From: Streptomyces sp. A2-16
GTDB lineage: Bacteria; Actinomycetota; Actinomycetes; Streptomycetales; Streptomycetaceae
Direction of reading: 5' to 3'
NCBI RefSeq assembly: GCF_018128905.1
Contig: NZ_CP063808.1
Span: forward strand, 9,486,001-9,550,000
Length of the DNA: 64,000 nucleotides
Part shown: positions 34,114-41,499 of the stretch, piece after piece
Layout of the letters: each line of letters begins with the position of its first letter
Position numbering within the stretch: position 1 is the first letter of the stretch
Program-made: the position numbers and the translations under genes
The notes under the pieces: model-generated
What the model saw: the letters and a program-made list of their open reading frames with translations, nothing else
Databases searched by the model: none
Told to the model about the DNA's origin: nothing

Positions 34114-35343
34114 GTGGAGAACGAGAGCAATCTTCCCCTCACTCTCATAACGGTCGACCGTGCATCGTCGAGCATGGTCGTCTCCCGCCTGGACGGGAAC
34201 GGGGCATGGCTGGTTCCAGCCCCGTCCCTGTTCGAGAACACGAGCGTCGTGGCCAAACTGGAGTTCAGCCCAGCGCTACCAGCGCTCCTCGTTACCACCC
34301 TGGCGGGGGACCAGATTCTCTTCGAGTTGCCGCTCCGAAGCGCCGCTGATCAGCTCGAAGGACGGCTCGTGGTGTATCTCGACCAGAATCAATGGAGCAC
34401 TTTGAGCAACGCCTGCCATGACCCGCAGAAGAGTAGCGAGGAAGATCAAGCCGCTGGTCGGAAGCTCAGGGATTGGGTGGACCAGCGTCGGATCATCCTG
34501 CCGGCCTCTTCCAGCCACTACTTCGAGACCGGCAAGCGGTTCAGTACGGAAAAGCGTTATGCCCTTGGGCTCACGGTCTTGCAGTGCAGCCGGGGCTGGC
34601 AGATGCGTGACCCCCTCCAGGTCCGGCGAAACGAGCTGCACGATGCCTTCTGCCATCGACTGGGCCGCCCCAAGGACATACGCTCCGCCCCGATCTTCAC
34701 CCTCGATCCGGATGCCCTCTTCTCTCCAATTCGAGGGACTGGCTCCGGACTGCCGCCGACCTTGCTGAGTCAGTTTGAGTTCCACCCCGACGCGCTTGTC
34801 GCTGCCTCTGCTTCCATCGACACCATGCTCGACACCGAACGGGTCGGTGAGGGACCAGATACCGGCTGGACGACGGTGAGTCAGCGATTCAGCGACTGGC
34901 TGGACGAACTGGATCAGGATTCACAGCAGAAGCGGAGGGCTGTCGACATCCACATCGTTACGGATCTTCAGCAGGAGTTGGCTGAGGAGGCGGCTGCAGC
35001 GGGAGTTCCCACAGAGCTGTTCCGGCAGTGGGGCTTCAAGGGATGGGTGCGAGCGATCGGCGAGTCCCCGGCCACCGGCCTATTCCGGGAGATGCTTCAT
35101 AGTCGGCACCTCAACAAGGGCACGACTTGGCGCCGCAATGACTTGACAGACATGCTGTACCTGTCCTGCGCAGCCGGATACGCGGACTTCGTCGTGTGCG
35201 AGAAGCACATGCGTGACCCATTGCAGCGCGGATTGAAGCGCATGGGACTCTCAACACAGGTCTACCGTCGGCTTACTGACGCTGTAGCGGCTATCGAGGA
35301 GCTTCTGGAAGCGCCTTCCTCCGCTGTCAATCACGCGCAGTAG
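34114..35343 (+). CDS. PIN-like protein next to integrase, unknown function
   Basis: 409 residues from GTG, 24 bases after the integrase. The first about 80 residues are beta-rich. Then VVYLDQNQWSTLSNACHDPQ and ILPASSSHYFETGKRF place an Asp at the first strand and a Glu after it. Late in the protein WRRNDLTDMLYLSCAAGYAD and FVVCEKHM supply further acidic residues. This spacing is typical of PIN-domain ribonucleases. Composition is lower-GC than the chromosome. It may be a toxin or defence effector; the domain call is from motif pattern only. Confidence 0.6.
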   Translation: MENESNLPLTLITVDRASSSMVVSRLDGNGAWLVPAPSLFENTSVVAKLEFSPALPALLVTTLAGDQILFELPLRSAADQLEGRLVVYLDQNQWSTLSNACHDPQKSSEEDQAAGRKLRDWVDQRRIILPASSSHYFETGKRFSTEKRYALGLTVLQCSRGWQMRDPLQVRRNELHDAFCHRLGRPKDIRSAPIFTLDPDALFSPIRGTGSGLPPTLLSQFEFHPDALVAASASIDTMLDTERVGEGPDTGWTTVSQRFSDWLDELDQDSQQKRRAVDIHIVTDLQQELAEEAAAAGVPTELFRQWGFKGWVRAIGESPATGLFREMLHSRHLNKGTTWRRNDLTDMLYLSCAAGYADFVVCEKHMRDPLQRGLKRMGLSTQVYRRLTDAVAAIEELLEAPSSAVNHAQ

Positions 35344-35382
35344 CTTTGAGTCTATCTCCCCGATCTTGGCTGACGGGTGGCA

Positions 35383-36408
35383 CTAGTCTCGGTTTGGCAG
35401 GTGGTCAAATCCGCTGCAGGGGTGAAGGCACCGGTAGCAACAGACGTCTCTTCCCGTCGGGTCTTCTCCCAAGCCGTGCCGGAGGACCTCCTGGCTCAAC
35501 TCAATCTTGGTAAAGCGGGCCAAGGGGTCTCTGGGCCGGGACACCCAACTCACTTCGTGGAGCTGCACCTCGGACATGACGGATCGGGGAAAGGCGGAGA
35601 CGGTCTCACCAACGGTGTGTGAACAGCTGCGCGAGCCGCACACGTTGCATGCTCCGTCAGCGTCATGCCGCACGGTGACGTCGTATCGGGTATCGAGCAG
35701 GTGCGGGCAATAATCGATGTCCTGCCCGCACAAAGAGCAGTTTCGAGTCGCGGTGAAGCCGGCGGACATGCCCCATCTGCTGTGCATAAGCGTGAGGCGG
35801 CAGACGTCCCAGTAGGTGTCGTCGGAGTACTCGATGTTGCAGTCGAACAGCCCACCTACGAGGGCTGCGACGTGGTGGGCGTGTCGGTGGGCGAGTTCGG
35901 AAAGCTCGCTGTCTTCGAGAAAGTTGTAGGCGTCAACGGCACGGGCCAGCGAGGTGCGTGCCGCCGTTTCCAGATCGCGCCACGGATCGACGAGCTGGCG
36001 CGTGTCGTGCGGTATGTGCAGAGAACGCGCCATCGCCATGTACTGGCGGTGGCTCCACCGGTCGGAAGTGGGTGGACCGATAGACCACGGAGACGGCGAG
36101 GTAAGTGCTGCGATGTTGGCTCGCAGTTGGCGTCGGGCCTGCGACCACACGCGGATAAGGAAGTCCCGTTGTGCGCTCATCGTCCACAGTCCGCGACGGT
36201 AGATCTCCTCTGTCGTGGATGTCCAGGACGGAAGGTGGGCCGAGGACAGACCCCAGGTGAGGGAGATGCTGCGACAGCACTGCCCGTACAGGCTCATGGA
36301 TTCCCGCAGGGCCGTCACGCCGTCCTGGTGCATCATGGCCAGGCGCACAGGGCCTGATGCCGGGGGCAGAGGTACCCCGGTGCGGATGACGAGGCCGGCG
36401 AATCTCAT
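35383..36408 (-). CDS. Cys-rich protein with C-terminal zinc-binding motifs, unknown
   Basis: 341 residues. The N-terminal two thirds are helical (HRQYMAMARSLHIPHDTRQL, LEDSELSELAHRHAHHVAAL). The C-terminal third has three cysteine groups: NCSLCGQDIDYCPHL, ACNVCGSRSCSH and VCCYRCLHPC, which should bind zinc. The ATG overlaps the stop of the upstream gene (ATGA). I do not recognise the family. Position in the attR-proximal cargo and atypical composition suggest an acquired accessory, possibly defensive, function. Confidence 0.6.
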   Translation of the reverse strand: MRFAGLVIRTGVPLPPASGPVRLAMMHQDGVTALRESMSLYGQCCRSISLTWGLSSAHLPSWTSTTEEIYRRGLWTMSAQRDFLIRVWSQARRQLRANIAALTSPSPWSIGPPTSDRWSHRQYMAMARSLHIPHDTRQLVDPWRDLETAARTSLARAVDAYNFLEDSELSELAHRHAHHVAALVGGLFDCNIEYSDDTYWDVCRLTLMHSRWGMSAGFTATRNCSLCGQDIDYCPHLLDTRYDVTVRHDADGACNVCGSRSCSHTVGETVSAFPRSVMSEVQLHEVSWVSRPRDPLARFTKIELSQEVLRHGLGEDPTGRDVCCYRCLHPCSGFDHLPNRD

Positions 36409-36974
36409 CCGGTCGTGTCCTCCGGAGCGGCATCGCCCGGGTCTTCCGGGGGAAGCTCGGTACGAGCCGGGTCGGAAACGGCCGCTTGGATGAGCCTCTC
36501 GACGTCTGCCAGCCGGCTGGTGATCTCCAGACCCCGGATGGCCGTTTCATTCTCGGTCCGGACGATCTCAGCGATCTTGACCGTCACATGCGCCTCGTTA
36601 ACCTCATCGTCAGGGCAGCTGGGCCCCAGTGAGGAGCGTGCCCGCTGCCAGGCAGTCAGAACGATGCTCTTGACCAGGTCGGTGGTGAGCGTGGTGGCGA
36701 CAGCGATTCCAATGGTGGCCACCACCTCGGTGGCCCCGTACTCGCTGAGATAGCGGCGGTCTTCTCGCGCGTATGCGAAGTCGATGTCCACGCCACGGTG
36801 CCGCAGCGTCTTGATCAAGCCGGCCACATCGTCCCGGTAGACGGCCATCCCGTCGATGCTTGAGTCGGGGAGCAGAAGCACGCGGTTGCCGGTGGGGGCA
36901 GCCAGCACCACATCGGGCAGATCTGCCGCTGAGATGTCCCAGCGTGTCACAGCACCGGTGATCTCTTTGGCCAT
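36405..36974 (-). CDS. Unknown protein with one membrane-like segment, first gene of two-gene operon
   Basis: About 189 residues from ATG at 36974, preceded by GGAGGG. A beta-rich N-terminal half (AAPTGNRVLLLPDSSIDGMA, VDIDFAYAREDRRYLSEYG) is followed by a hydrophobic stretch VVATIGIAVATTLTTDLVKS, which could be a membrane helix, and an acidic C-terminus. No known family. It is coupled to the Cys-rich protein by a four-base overlap, so the two probably act together. Confidence 0.6.
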   Translation of the reverse strand: MAKEITGAVTRWDISAADLPDVVLAAPTGNRVLLLPDSSIDGMAVYRDDVAGLIKTLRHRGVDIDFAYAREDRRYLSEYGATEVVATIGIAVATTLTTDLVKSIVLTAWQRARSSLGPSCPDDEVNEAHVTVKIAEIVRTENETAIRGLEITSRLADVERLIQAAVSDPARTELPPEDPGDAAPEDTTG

Positions 36975-37408
36975 CAGCAGGAGCCCTCCGTGATTAAGCG
37001 TTGTGTGCGTGCCCAAGCCTAGAGCGGCGTGGGATTCCGCTGTCCCGCACGCAGTAGCACTGAAGTTCGATGTTGAGGTGGCTGCCGTCAGTCATGGCAG
37101 ATCAGTTGGAAGGTGTGGGCCACTGCTCTGACTTCGCAGGCTGAGAAAACGACGGATGAGCTAGTTGGCTTCAACTGCGGCCGGTCCATCGTCTATCGCA
37201 GCGCGGGGCGAGAGGCACCGCGCCGCTGCGACGCCTCGCAGACACGCCCGCAAGGGATCTTGTCAGCATCACCCAACGTGCGGCCCTGATCGAACATCCG
37301 CTCACGCATCGCTCACGCAGTGACCCGAAAACACCGCAACGCCCGAGCCAGCCGAAGCCGACCCGAGCGCTGCACCGCAGGTCAGATGGGGTATCCCCCG
37401 CCCGCGAA
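36975..37408. other. Non-coding right end of the element
   Basis: About 434 bases between the two-gene operon and attR. It contains the right copy of the 22-bp direct repeat and, in its last about 75 bases, sequence resembling the chromosomal flank left of attL. No gene is visible. It is likely the attP arm region. Confidence 0.65.
37297..37318. repeat. 22-bp direct repeat, right copy (candidate integrase arm site)
   Basis: Identical to 7253–7274: TC then two CGCTCACGC units separated by AT, ending 90 bases from the attR core. Confidence 0.75.
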
Positions 37409-37456
37409 CCGTAGGCCCTGTGGGACTCGAACCCACAACCAATGGATTAAAAGTCC
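37409..37456. repeat. attR: 48-bp repeat within tRNA-Lys
   Basis: Identical to attL at 7093–7140 and continuous with the 5' part of the intact tRNA-Lys gene on its right. Confidence 0.92.
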
Positions 37457-37484
37457 ACTGCTCTGCCAATTGAGCTAAGGGCCC
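37412..37484 (-). tRNA. tRNA-Lys (anticodon TTT)
   Basis: Seventy-three bases. The acceptor stem GGGCCCT pairs with AGGGCCT and the discriminator is A. The anticodon loop CTTTTAA gives TTT. The T-arm GTGGG-TTCGAGT-CCCAC is standard. No CCA is encoded. The gene is the integration target; its 3' half is supplied by the element. Confidence 0.95.
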
Positions 37485-37582
37485 AGGCGATGTTGCCTCC
37501 CCGAGCATAGCCGGACGTGGCCGTGTCTCCGATCGGGTATCGGGGACACGGCCGCGTCGGGCGGACGGAACGGGACGGAAGG

Positions 37583-39136
37583 TCAGGGATCGACCGGTTC
37601 GGGGGCGTTCGCGCGGGCCGCCTCGCGGGCCTTGGTGCGCTCGTGCTCGGGGTTGAGGAACCAGTGCCGGGCCGAGGCCGCCCACCAGGTCCAGGCGAAG
37701 CCGAGGACGACGAGGACGGCGACCGGGGCGTAGTTGAAGGTCTCCCAGGTGACCGGGGAGACCTGCGGAAGCATGAACAGGACCGTGATGACGGCGACCC
37801 ACGCCACCGAGACCACGCCGATCGCGCGCGACCAACGGCCCAGGTGCCAGGGCCCCCGGTCGAAGTCCTCACCCCTGCGCAGCCGCAGCAGGGTCGGGAT
37901 GACGTAGGCGATGTAGAGGCCGATGACGGCGATGGACGTCACGGCCGCGTACGCCGTCACATTGATCAGGTACGGCAGGCCCAGGACCAGGGCGCCGCCC
38001 GCCGCCAGCCACACCGCCGCCACCGGGGTCCTCGTGCGCGGGCTCACCGTGTGCCAGACGTGCGAGAACGGCAGTGCGCCGTCGCGCGAAAAGGCGTAGA
38101 TCATGCGGCTGTTGGCGGTCACCGAGGCCATTCCGCAGAACAGCTGGGCGCCGATCACGACCAGCAGGAGCAGCTTGCCCGCCGTGGCGCCCAGGGCGTC
38201 CAGGAGGATCTGGGCCGGGGGCGCGCCCGTCGGGGAGTTCAGGGCGCCGTCGTAGGACTGGATCGCGAAGGTGAAGCCGAGCAGGAGCACGAAGCCCGCT
38301 ATCCACGACGTCCAGATCGACTGGACGATGCCCTTCGGGCCCGCGGTGGACGCGTCGTGGGTCTCCTCGGTCATATGGGCGGAGGCGTCGTAGCCGGTGA
38401 AGGTGTACTGCGCCATCAGGAGGCCGATGAGGACGACGTAGACCCCGCTGCCCCAGCCCGTGTTGTTCACGAACTCGCCGAAGACGAAGGACGCCGACTG
38501 GTGTTTGTCGGGGGCGAAGGTGAGGGCGCCGACGATGACCGCCACGCCGATCACGTGCCACCACACGCTCACGCTGTTCAGCAGCGCGACGATCCGCACG
38601 CCGAAGGTGTTCAGCAGGCCGTGCAGCAGCAGGATCGCCGCGAAGAGGAGGATCGTGCGGCCCGGGGTCACCTCGAAGTCGAACTGGAGGTTGAGGTAGG
38701 CGCCGAGGAAGGAGGCGGCGCCGAAGTCGATGCCCGCGGTCACCGCGACCTGGCCCAGCACGTTGAACCAGCCCGTGAACCACGCCCAGGCGGCCGCGGT
38801 CCGCGCGGGGGCCAGCTTGTGCGCCCAGAAGTACAGGCCGGCCGAGGTCGGGTACGCCGAACAGATCTCGGCCATCGACAGGCCGACGAACAGCGTCATC
38901 AGACCCACGGCGACCCAGCCCCAGGTGATGACCGCGGGGCCGCCGGTGTTCATGCCGAAGAGGTAGAGGGTCAGGCAGCCCGACAGCACCGAGATGATGG
39001 TGAAGGAGACCGCGTAGTTGGAGAACGCCGACATGCGGCGGGCCAGGACCTGCGTGTAGCCGAGCTGGGCAAGCCGTTCTTCGTCCGACAGGCCGGAAGG
39101 ACCCGTCCGCCCACTCGCTATGTCGTCATCTGTCAT
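37583..39136 (-). CDS. APC-superfamily amino acid permease
   Basis: 517 residues from ATG at 39136. About 12 hydrophobic helices; the first begins after LARRMSAFSNYAVSFTIISV, with GLSMAEICSAYPTSAGLYFW and QYTFTGYDASAHMTEETHDA, the latter a signature of the amino acid/choline transporter branch. It probably imports amino acids, GABA or choline-like compounds by proton symport; the substrate is not predictable. It is the first chromosomal gene right of the element and is monocistronic. Confidence 0.88.
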   Translation of the reverse strand: MTDDDIASGRTGPSGLSDEERLAQLGYTQVLARRMSAFSNYAVSFTIISVLSGCLTLYLFGMNTGGPAVITWGWVAVGLMTLFVGLSMAEICSAYPTSAGLYFWAHKLAPARTAAAWAWFTGWFNVLGQVAVTAGIDFGAASFLGAYLNLQFDFEVTPGRTILLFAAILLLHGLLNTFGVRIVALLNSVSVWWHVIGVAVIVGALTFAPDKHQSASFVFGEFVNNTGWGSGVYVVLIGLLMAQYTFTGYDASAHMTEETHDASTAGPKGIVQSIWTSWIAGFVLLLGFTFAIQSYDGALNSPTGAPPAQILLDALGATAGKLLLLVVIGAQLFCGMASVTANSRMIYAFSRDGALPFSHVWHTVSPRTRTPVAAVWLAAGGALVLGLPYLINVTAYAAVTSIAVIGLYIAYVIPTLLRLRRGEDFDRGPWHLGRWSRAIGVVSVAWVAVITVLFMLPQVSPVTWETFNYAPVAVLVVLGFAWTWWAASARHWFLNPEHERTKAREAARANAPEPVDP

Positions 39137-39199
39137 GCCCCCAGCGATTCCCACACCGGGGGCGTGACACACGTCACAACTTGGCCGAGAAGTGCCCCT

Positions 39200-41317
39200 C
39201 TAGAAAAGGCCCTTGTAGACCTGCCAGCCGCTCGCGATCTTCACCCGCGCCCCGAACGACCCCTTGCCGTCGCCGTTGTTGCGGTACAGGTTGCCGGCGG
39301 TGTCCCGGGAGACCAGGTCGTTCCTGCCGTCGCCGGTGATGTCACCGACGCCGACGACCACGTTGTAGGAGGTCCCCCAGTTGGAGAAGACCTTCACCCG
39401 CTCCCTGACCTGTCCGGCGCCGGTGCCGTCGTAGCGCCACAGCGTCCCGGCCCGGTCCTGCACCAGCACGTCCCCGAAGCCGTCGCCGTTGAGGTCACCG
39501 GCGCCGACGATCTTCTTGTACGTGGCCCAGCTGCGGATCTTCACGCCCGGCTTGAGCTTGCTCGCGCCGTCGTTGGCGAACAGGTAGACGTCACCGGTGG
39601 ACGCCTTGCGGGCCAGCAGGTCGACACGGCCGTCGCCGGTCAGATCGCCGGGGGCGGTCAGGACGTTGTACGCGTTCCAGCCGGTGCCCAGCGAGGTGTG
39701 ACTGCTCGCCGGGGCGTACGACCCCTCCCCGCACTTGCCCGCGTAGCGGCGCAGCTCGCCGTTCGGCATACGGACCAGCATCTCGGCGCAGCGGTCCTTG
39801 CCCATGTCGCCGAAGGGGACGGCGACGGTCCCGGCGGGCCAGCCGGACGCGTTCTGCTTCCAGTCGAACGTACCGCCGCCGTTGGTGTACTGCAGGCTCA
39901 GCGTGCCCGAGGAGTTGAGGGTGGCCAGCTCGCCGTAGGCGTAGCCGCCCTGGTCGTGGTGGCCCTGGCGGCCGCCGGTGAGGGAGAGCTTGCCGCTCGT
40001 CGTGTACGTGCCCACGCCGTCGGCGGCGGTGGCGGTCAGCGTCCAGTTCTTCGGGCCGTTGTACGCGTACGCACCCGACGCCGTCTTCCCGTCCCAGGCG
40101 ACGGTGACCGCCGTACCGCTGCCCTTGAGGGTGCGGTCGGTGCGGCCCTGGGCGTCCTTGACCGTGAAGGTCCAGGCTGCCGGCTTGTTCAGCTGGAAGG
40201 TGCTGTTCCACTCCATGTTGCCGCTGTTGCGTCCGGCGGCGTCGAAGAGGTTGTCGTCCAGGTCCGACTCGATCTTCGAGAGGGACTGGGCGGGCACCCC
40301 GCTCGGCACGGTCCGGATCGCGTGGTCGGTGCCGACGTAGGCGATGCCCCCGCCGAGCTTGTCCACCGACCAGGTCAGCCGCCGCTGGTCGGCGGTGCTC
40401 CCGGCCGGCAGGTCGGCGACGGCGCGCGCGGCGGCGGCCGTACCGGAGTGGTAGTCCGTCAGCATCAGCTTTCCGGCGGCGCGGTCGTGCTGGACGAGGT
40501 AGCCGTCGCCGACGAGCGCCGGGCCGGAGGGCACCTTGATGTTCTTCTTCGCCGTACGGTCGTACACCCCGGCGGCGCCCGTCGGACCGCAGTTCCAGTA
40601 GATCCAGCGCCCGATGACCTGGAGCTCCTTGACCGTGCAGGGGGCGCCGGTGGACACCGTCGCGACCGTCTTCCTCCCCTCCAGGTCGTACTGGGTGACG
40701 ACGCCGTTGCCGGAGCCCGGCGTCCACAGCGCCGAACCCCACACGGAGGCGGCGGTGACGGAGCGGGTCAGCCGGACGTCGTCGGCGCGGTACCGGTTCA
40801 CCGCGTCGACGTACTGCTTGCCGGTGGAGGCGGCGTTGTAGACGTAGTAGCGGCCGGTGGCGTCCACGAAACGGCCGCCGGTGACGTCCGGTTCGTCCGA
40901 GCGGTAGCCGTTGGGCTCGACCCAGATCTGGGCGCGCTCCTTGCCGTACTCGTCGACCCGGAAATAGCCGACGCTCTGCGTGCCGAGGGAGCGCAGCGGC
41001 ACGCAGTCACCCGCGTCGCAGGGCACCCGCTGCAGATGGGTGCCGTCGGCGTAGACGCCGGCGAATCCGCGGGTGGCCTGCTCCAGCACGGTGGAGCCGT
41101 CGGCCGAGAGCTGCCGGCCGACCACGTACTGCTCACCGTCGGGCCGGTACTCGACGCTGGTCAGATAGCCGCCCGCGTAGTCGATGCCCCACACGCCGTC
41201 CGTGGCGATCGGCGTCGGGGTGGTGTCCGCGGCCGCCGGGCCCGCGGTCGTCAGGGTGCCGGCGCTCAGAGCGGCCAGCGAGGCAAGAGTGAGTGCGATC
41301 CGGGCATGCCGGGTCAA
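39200..41317 (-). CDS. Secreted FG-GAP/VCBS repeat protein
   Basis: About 705 residues. The likely start is TTG at 41317, with GGGAGGGA just upstream, giving a signal peptide (HARIALTLASLAALSAGTLT, then AGPAAADTT). The first about 450 residues resemble a beta-propeller (YVVGRQLSADGSTVLEQATR, DGYLVQHDRAAGKLMLTDYH). The last about 180 contain FG-GAP units with calcium-like loops: DLTGDGRVDLLAR, DLNGDGFGDVLVQDRAG, DITGDGRNDLVSRDTAG. Streptomyces secrete several such proteins of unknown role, probably in adhesion or polymer binding. Confidence 0.85.
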   Translation of the reverse strand: MTRHARIALTLASLAALSAGTLTTAGPAAADTTPTPIATDGVWGIDYAGGYLTSVEYRPDGEQYVVGRQLSADGSTVLEQATRGFAGVYADGTHLQRVPCDAGDCVPLRSLGTQSVGYFRVDEYGKERAQIWVEPNGYRSDEPDVTGGRFVDATGRYYVYNAASTGKQYVDAVNRYRADDVRLTRSVTAASVWGSALWTPGSGNGVVTQYDLEGRKTVATVSTGAPCTVKELQVIGRWIYWNCGPTGAAGVYDRTAKKNIKVPSGPALVGDGYLVQHDRAAGKLMLTDYHSGTAAAARAVADLPAGSTADQRRLTWSVDKLGGGIAYVGTDHAIRTVPSGVPAQSLSKIESDLDDNLFDAAGRNSGNMEWNSTFQLNKPAAWTFTVKDAQGRTDRTLKGSGTAVTVAWDGKTASGAYAYNGPKNWTLTATAADGVGTYTTSGKLSLTGGRQGHHDQGGYAYGELATLNSSGTLSLQYTNGGGTFDWKQNASGWPAGTVAVPFGDMGKDRCAEMLVRMPNGELRRYAGKCGEGSYAPASSHTSLGTGWNAYNVLTAPGDLTGDGRVDLLARKASTGDVYLFANDGASKLKPGVKIRSWATYKKIVGAGDLNGDGFGDVLVQDRAGTLWRYDGTGAGQVRERVKVFSNWGTSYNVVVGVGDITGDGRNDLVSRDTAGNLYRNNGDGKGSFGARVKIASGWQVYKGLF

Positions 41318-41499
41318 GGGTCCCTCCCCAGGGAAGTCAGAAAAGGCGCGGCGGCAGGCCTTGTACTCCCCCTCGGCCACTCTCCGCCACGCAATCGAAC
41401 AGATGTTAACAACCGCCACACAGGCTTCGGTAGTCGATGGCGCAAGCGAAAGGGCCCGCACGACCGAAGTCGTACGGGCCCTTCTCAGCTCACACTGTG

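Larger units (their letters stand above)
7093..37456. mobile_element. Integrated mobilisable element in tRNA-Lys(TTT), about 30.3 kb
   Basis: The 3' half of tRNA-Lys plus three flanking bases is duplicated exactly at 7093–7140 and 37409–37456. Between them lie a tyrosine integrase, Xis-like protein, XRE regulator, relaxase, MobC, DUF2637 membrane protein, DUF3631 ATPase, a lanthipeptide cluster and defence-like genes. The tRNA stays intact at the right end. The STAND and attR-proximal cargo look lower in GC than the flanking chromosome, consistent with transfer. I see no FtsK/TraB or VirB genes, so a mobilisable element (IME) or decayed AICE-type element is likely. Confidence 0.9.
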
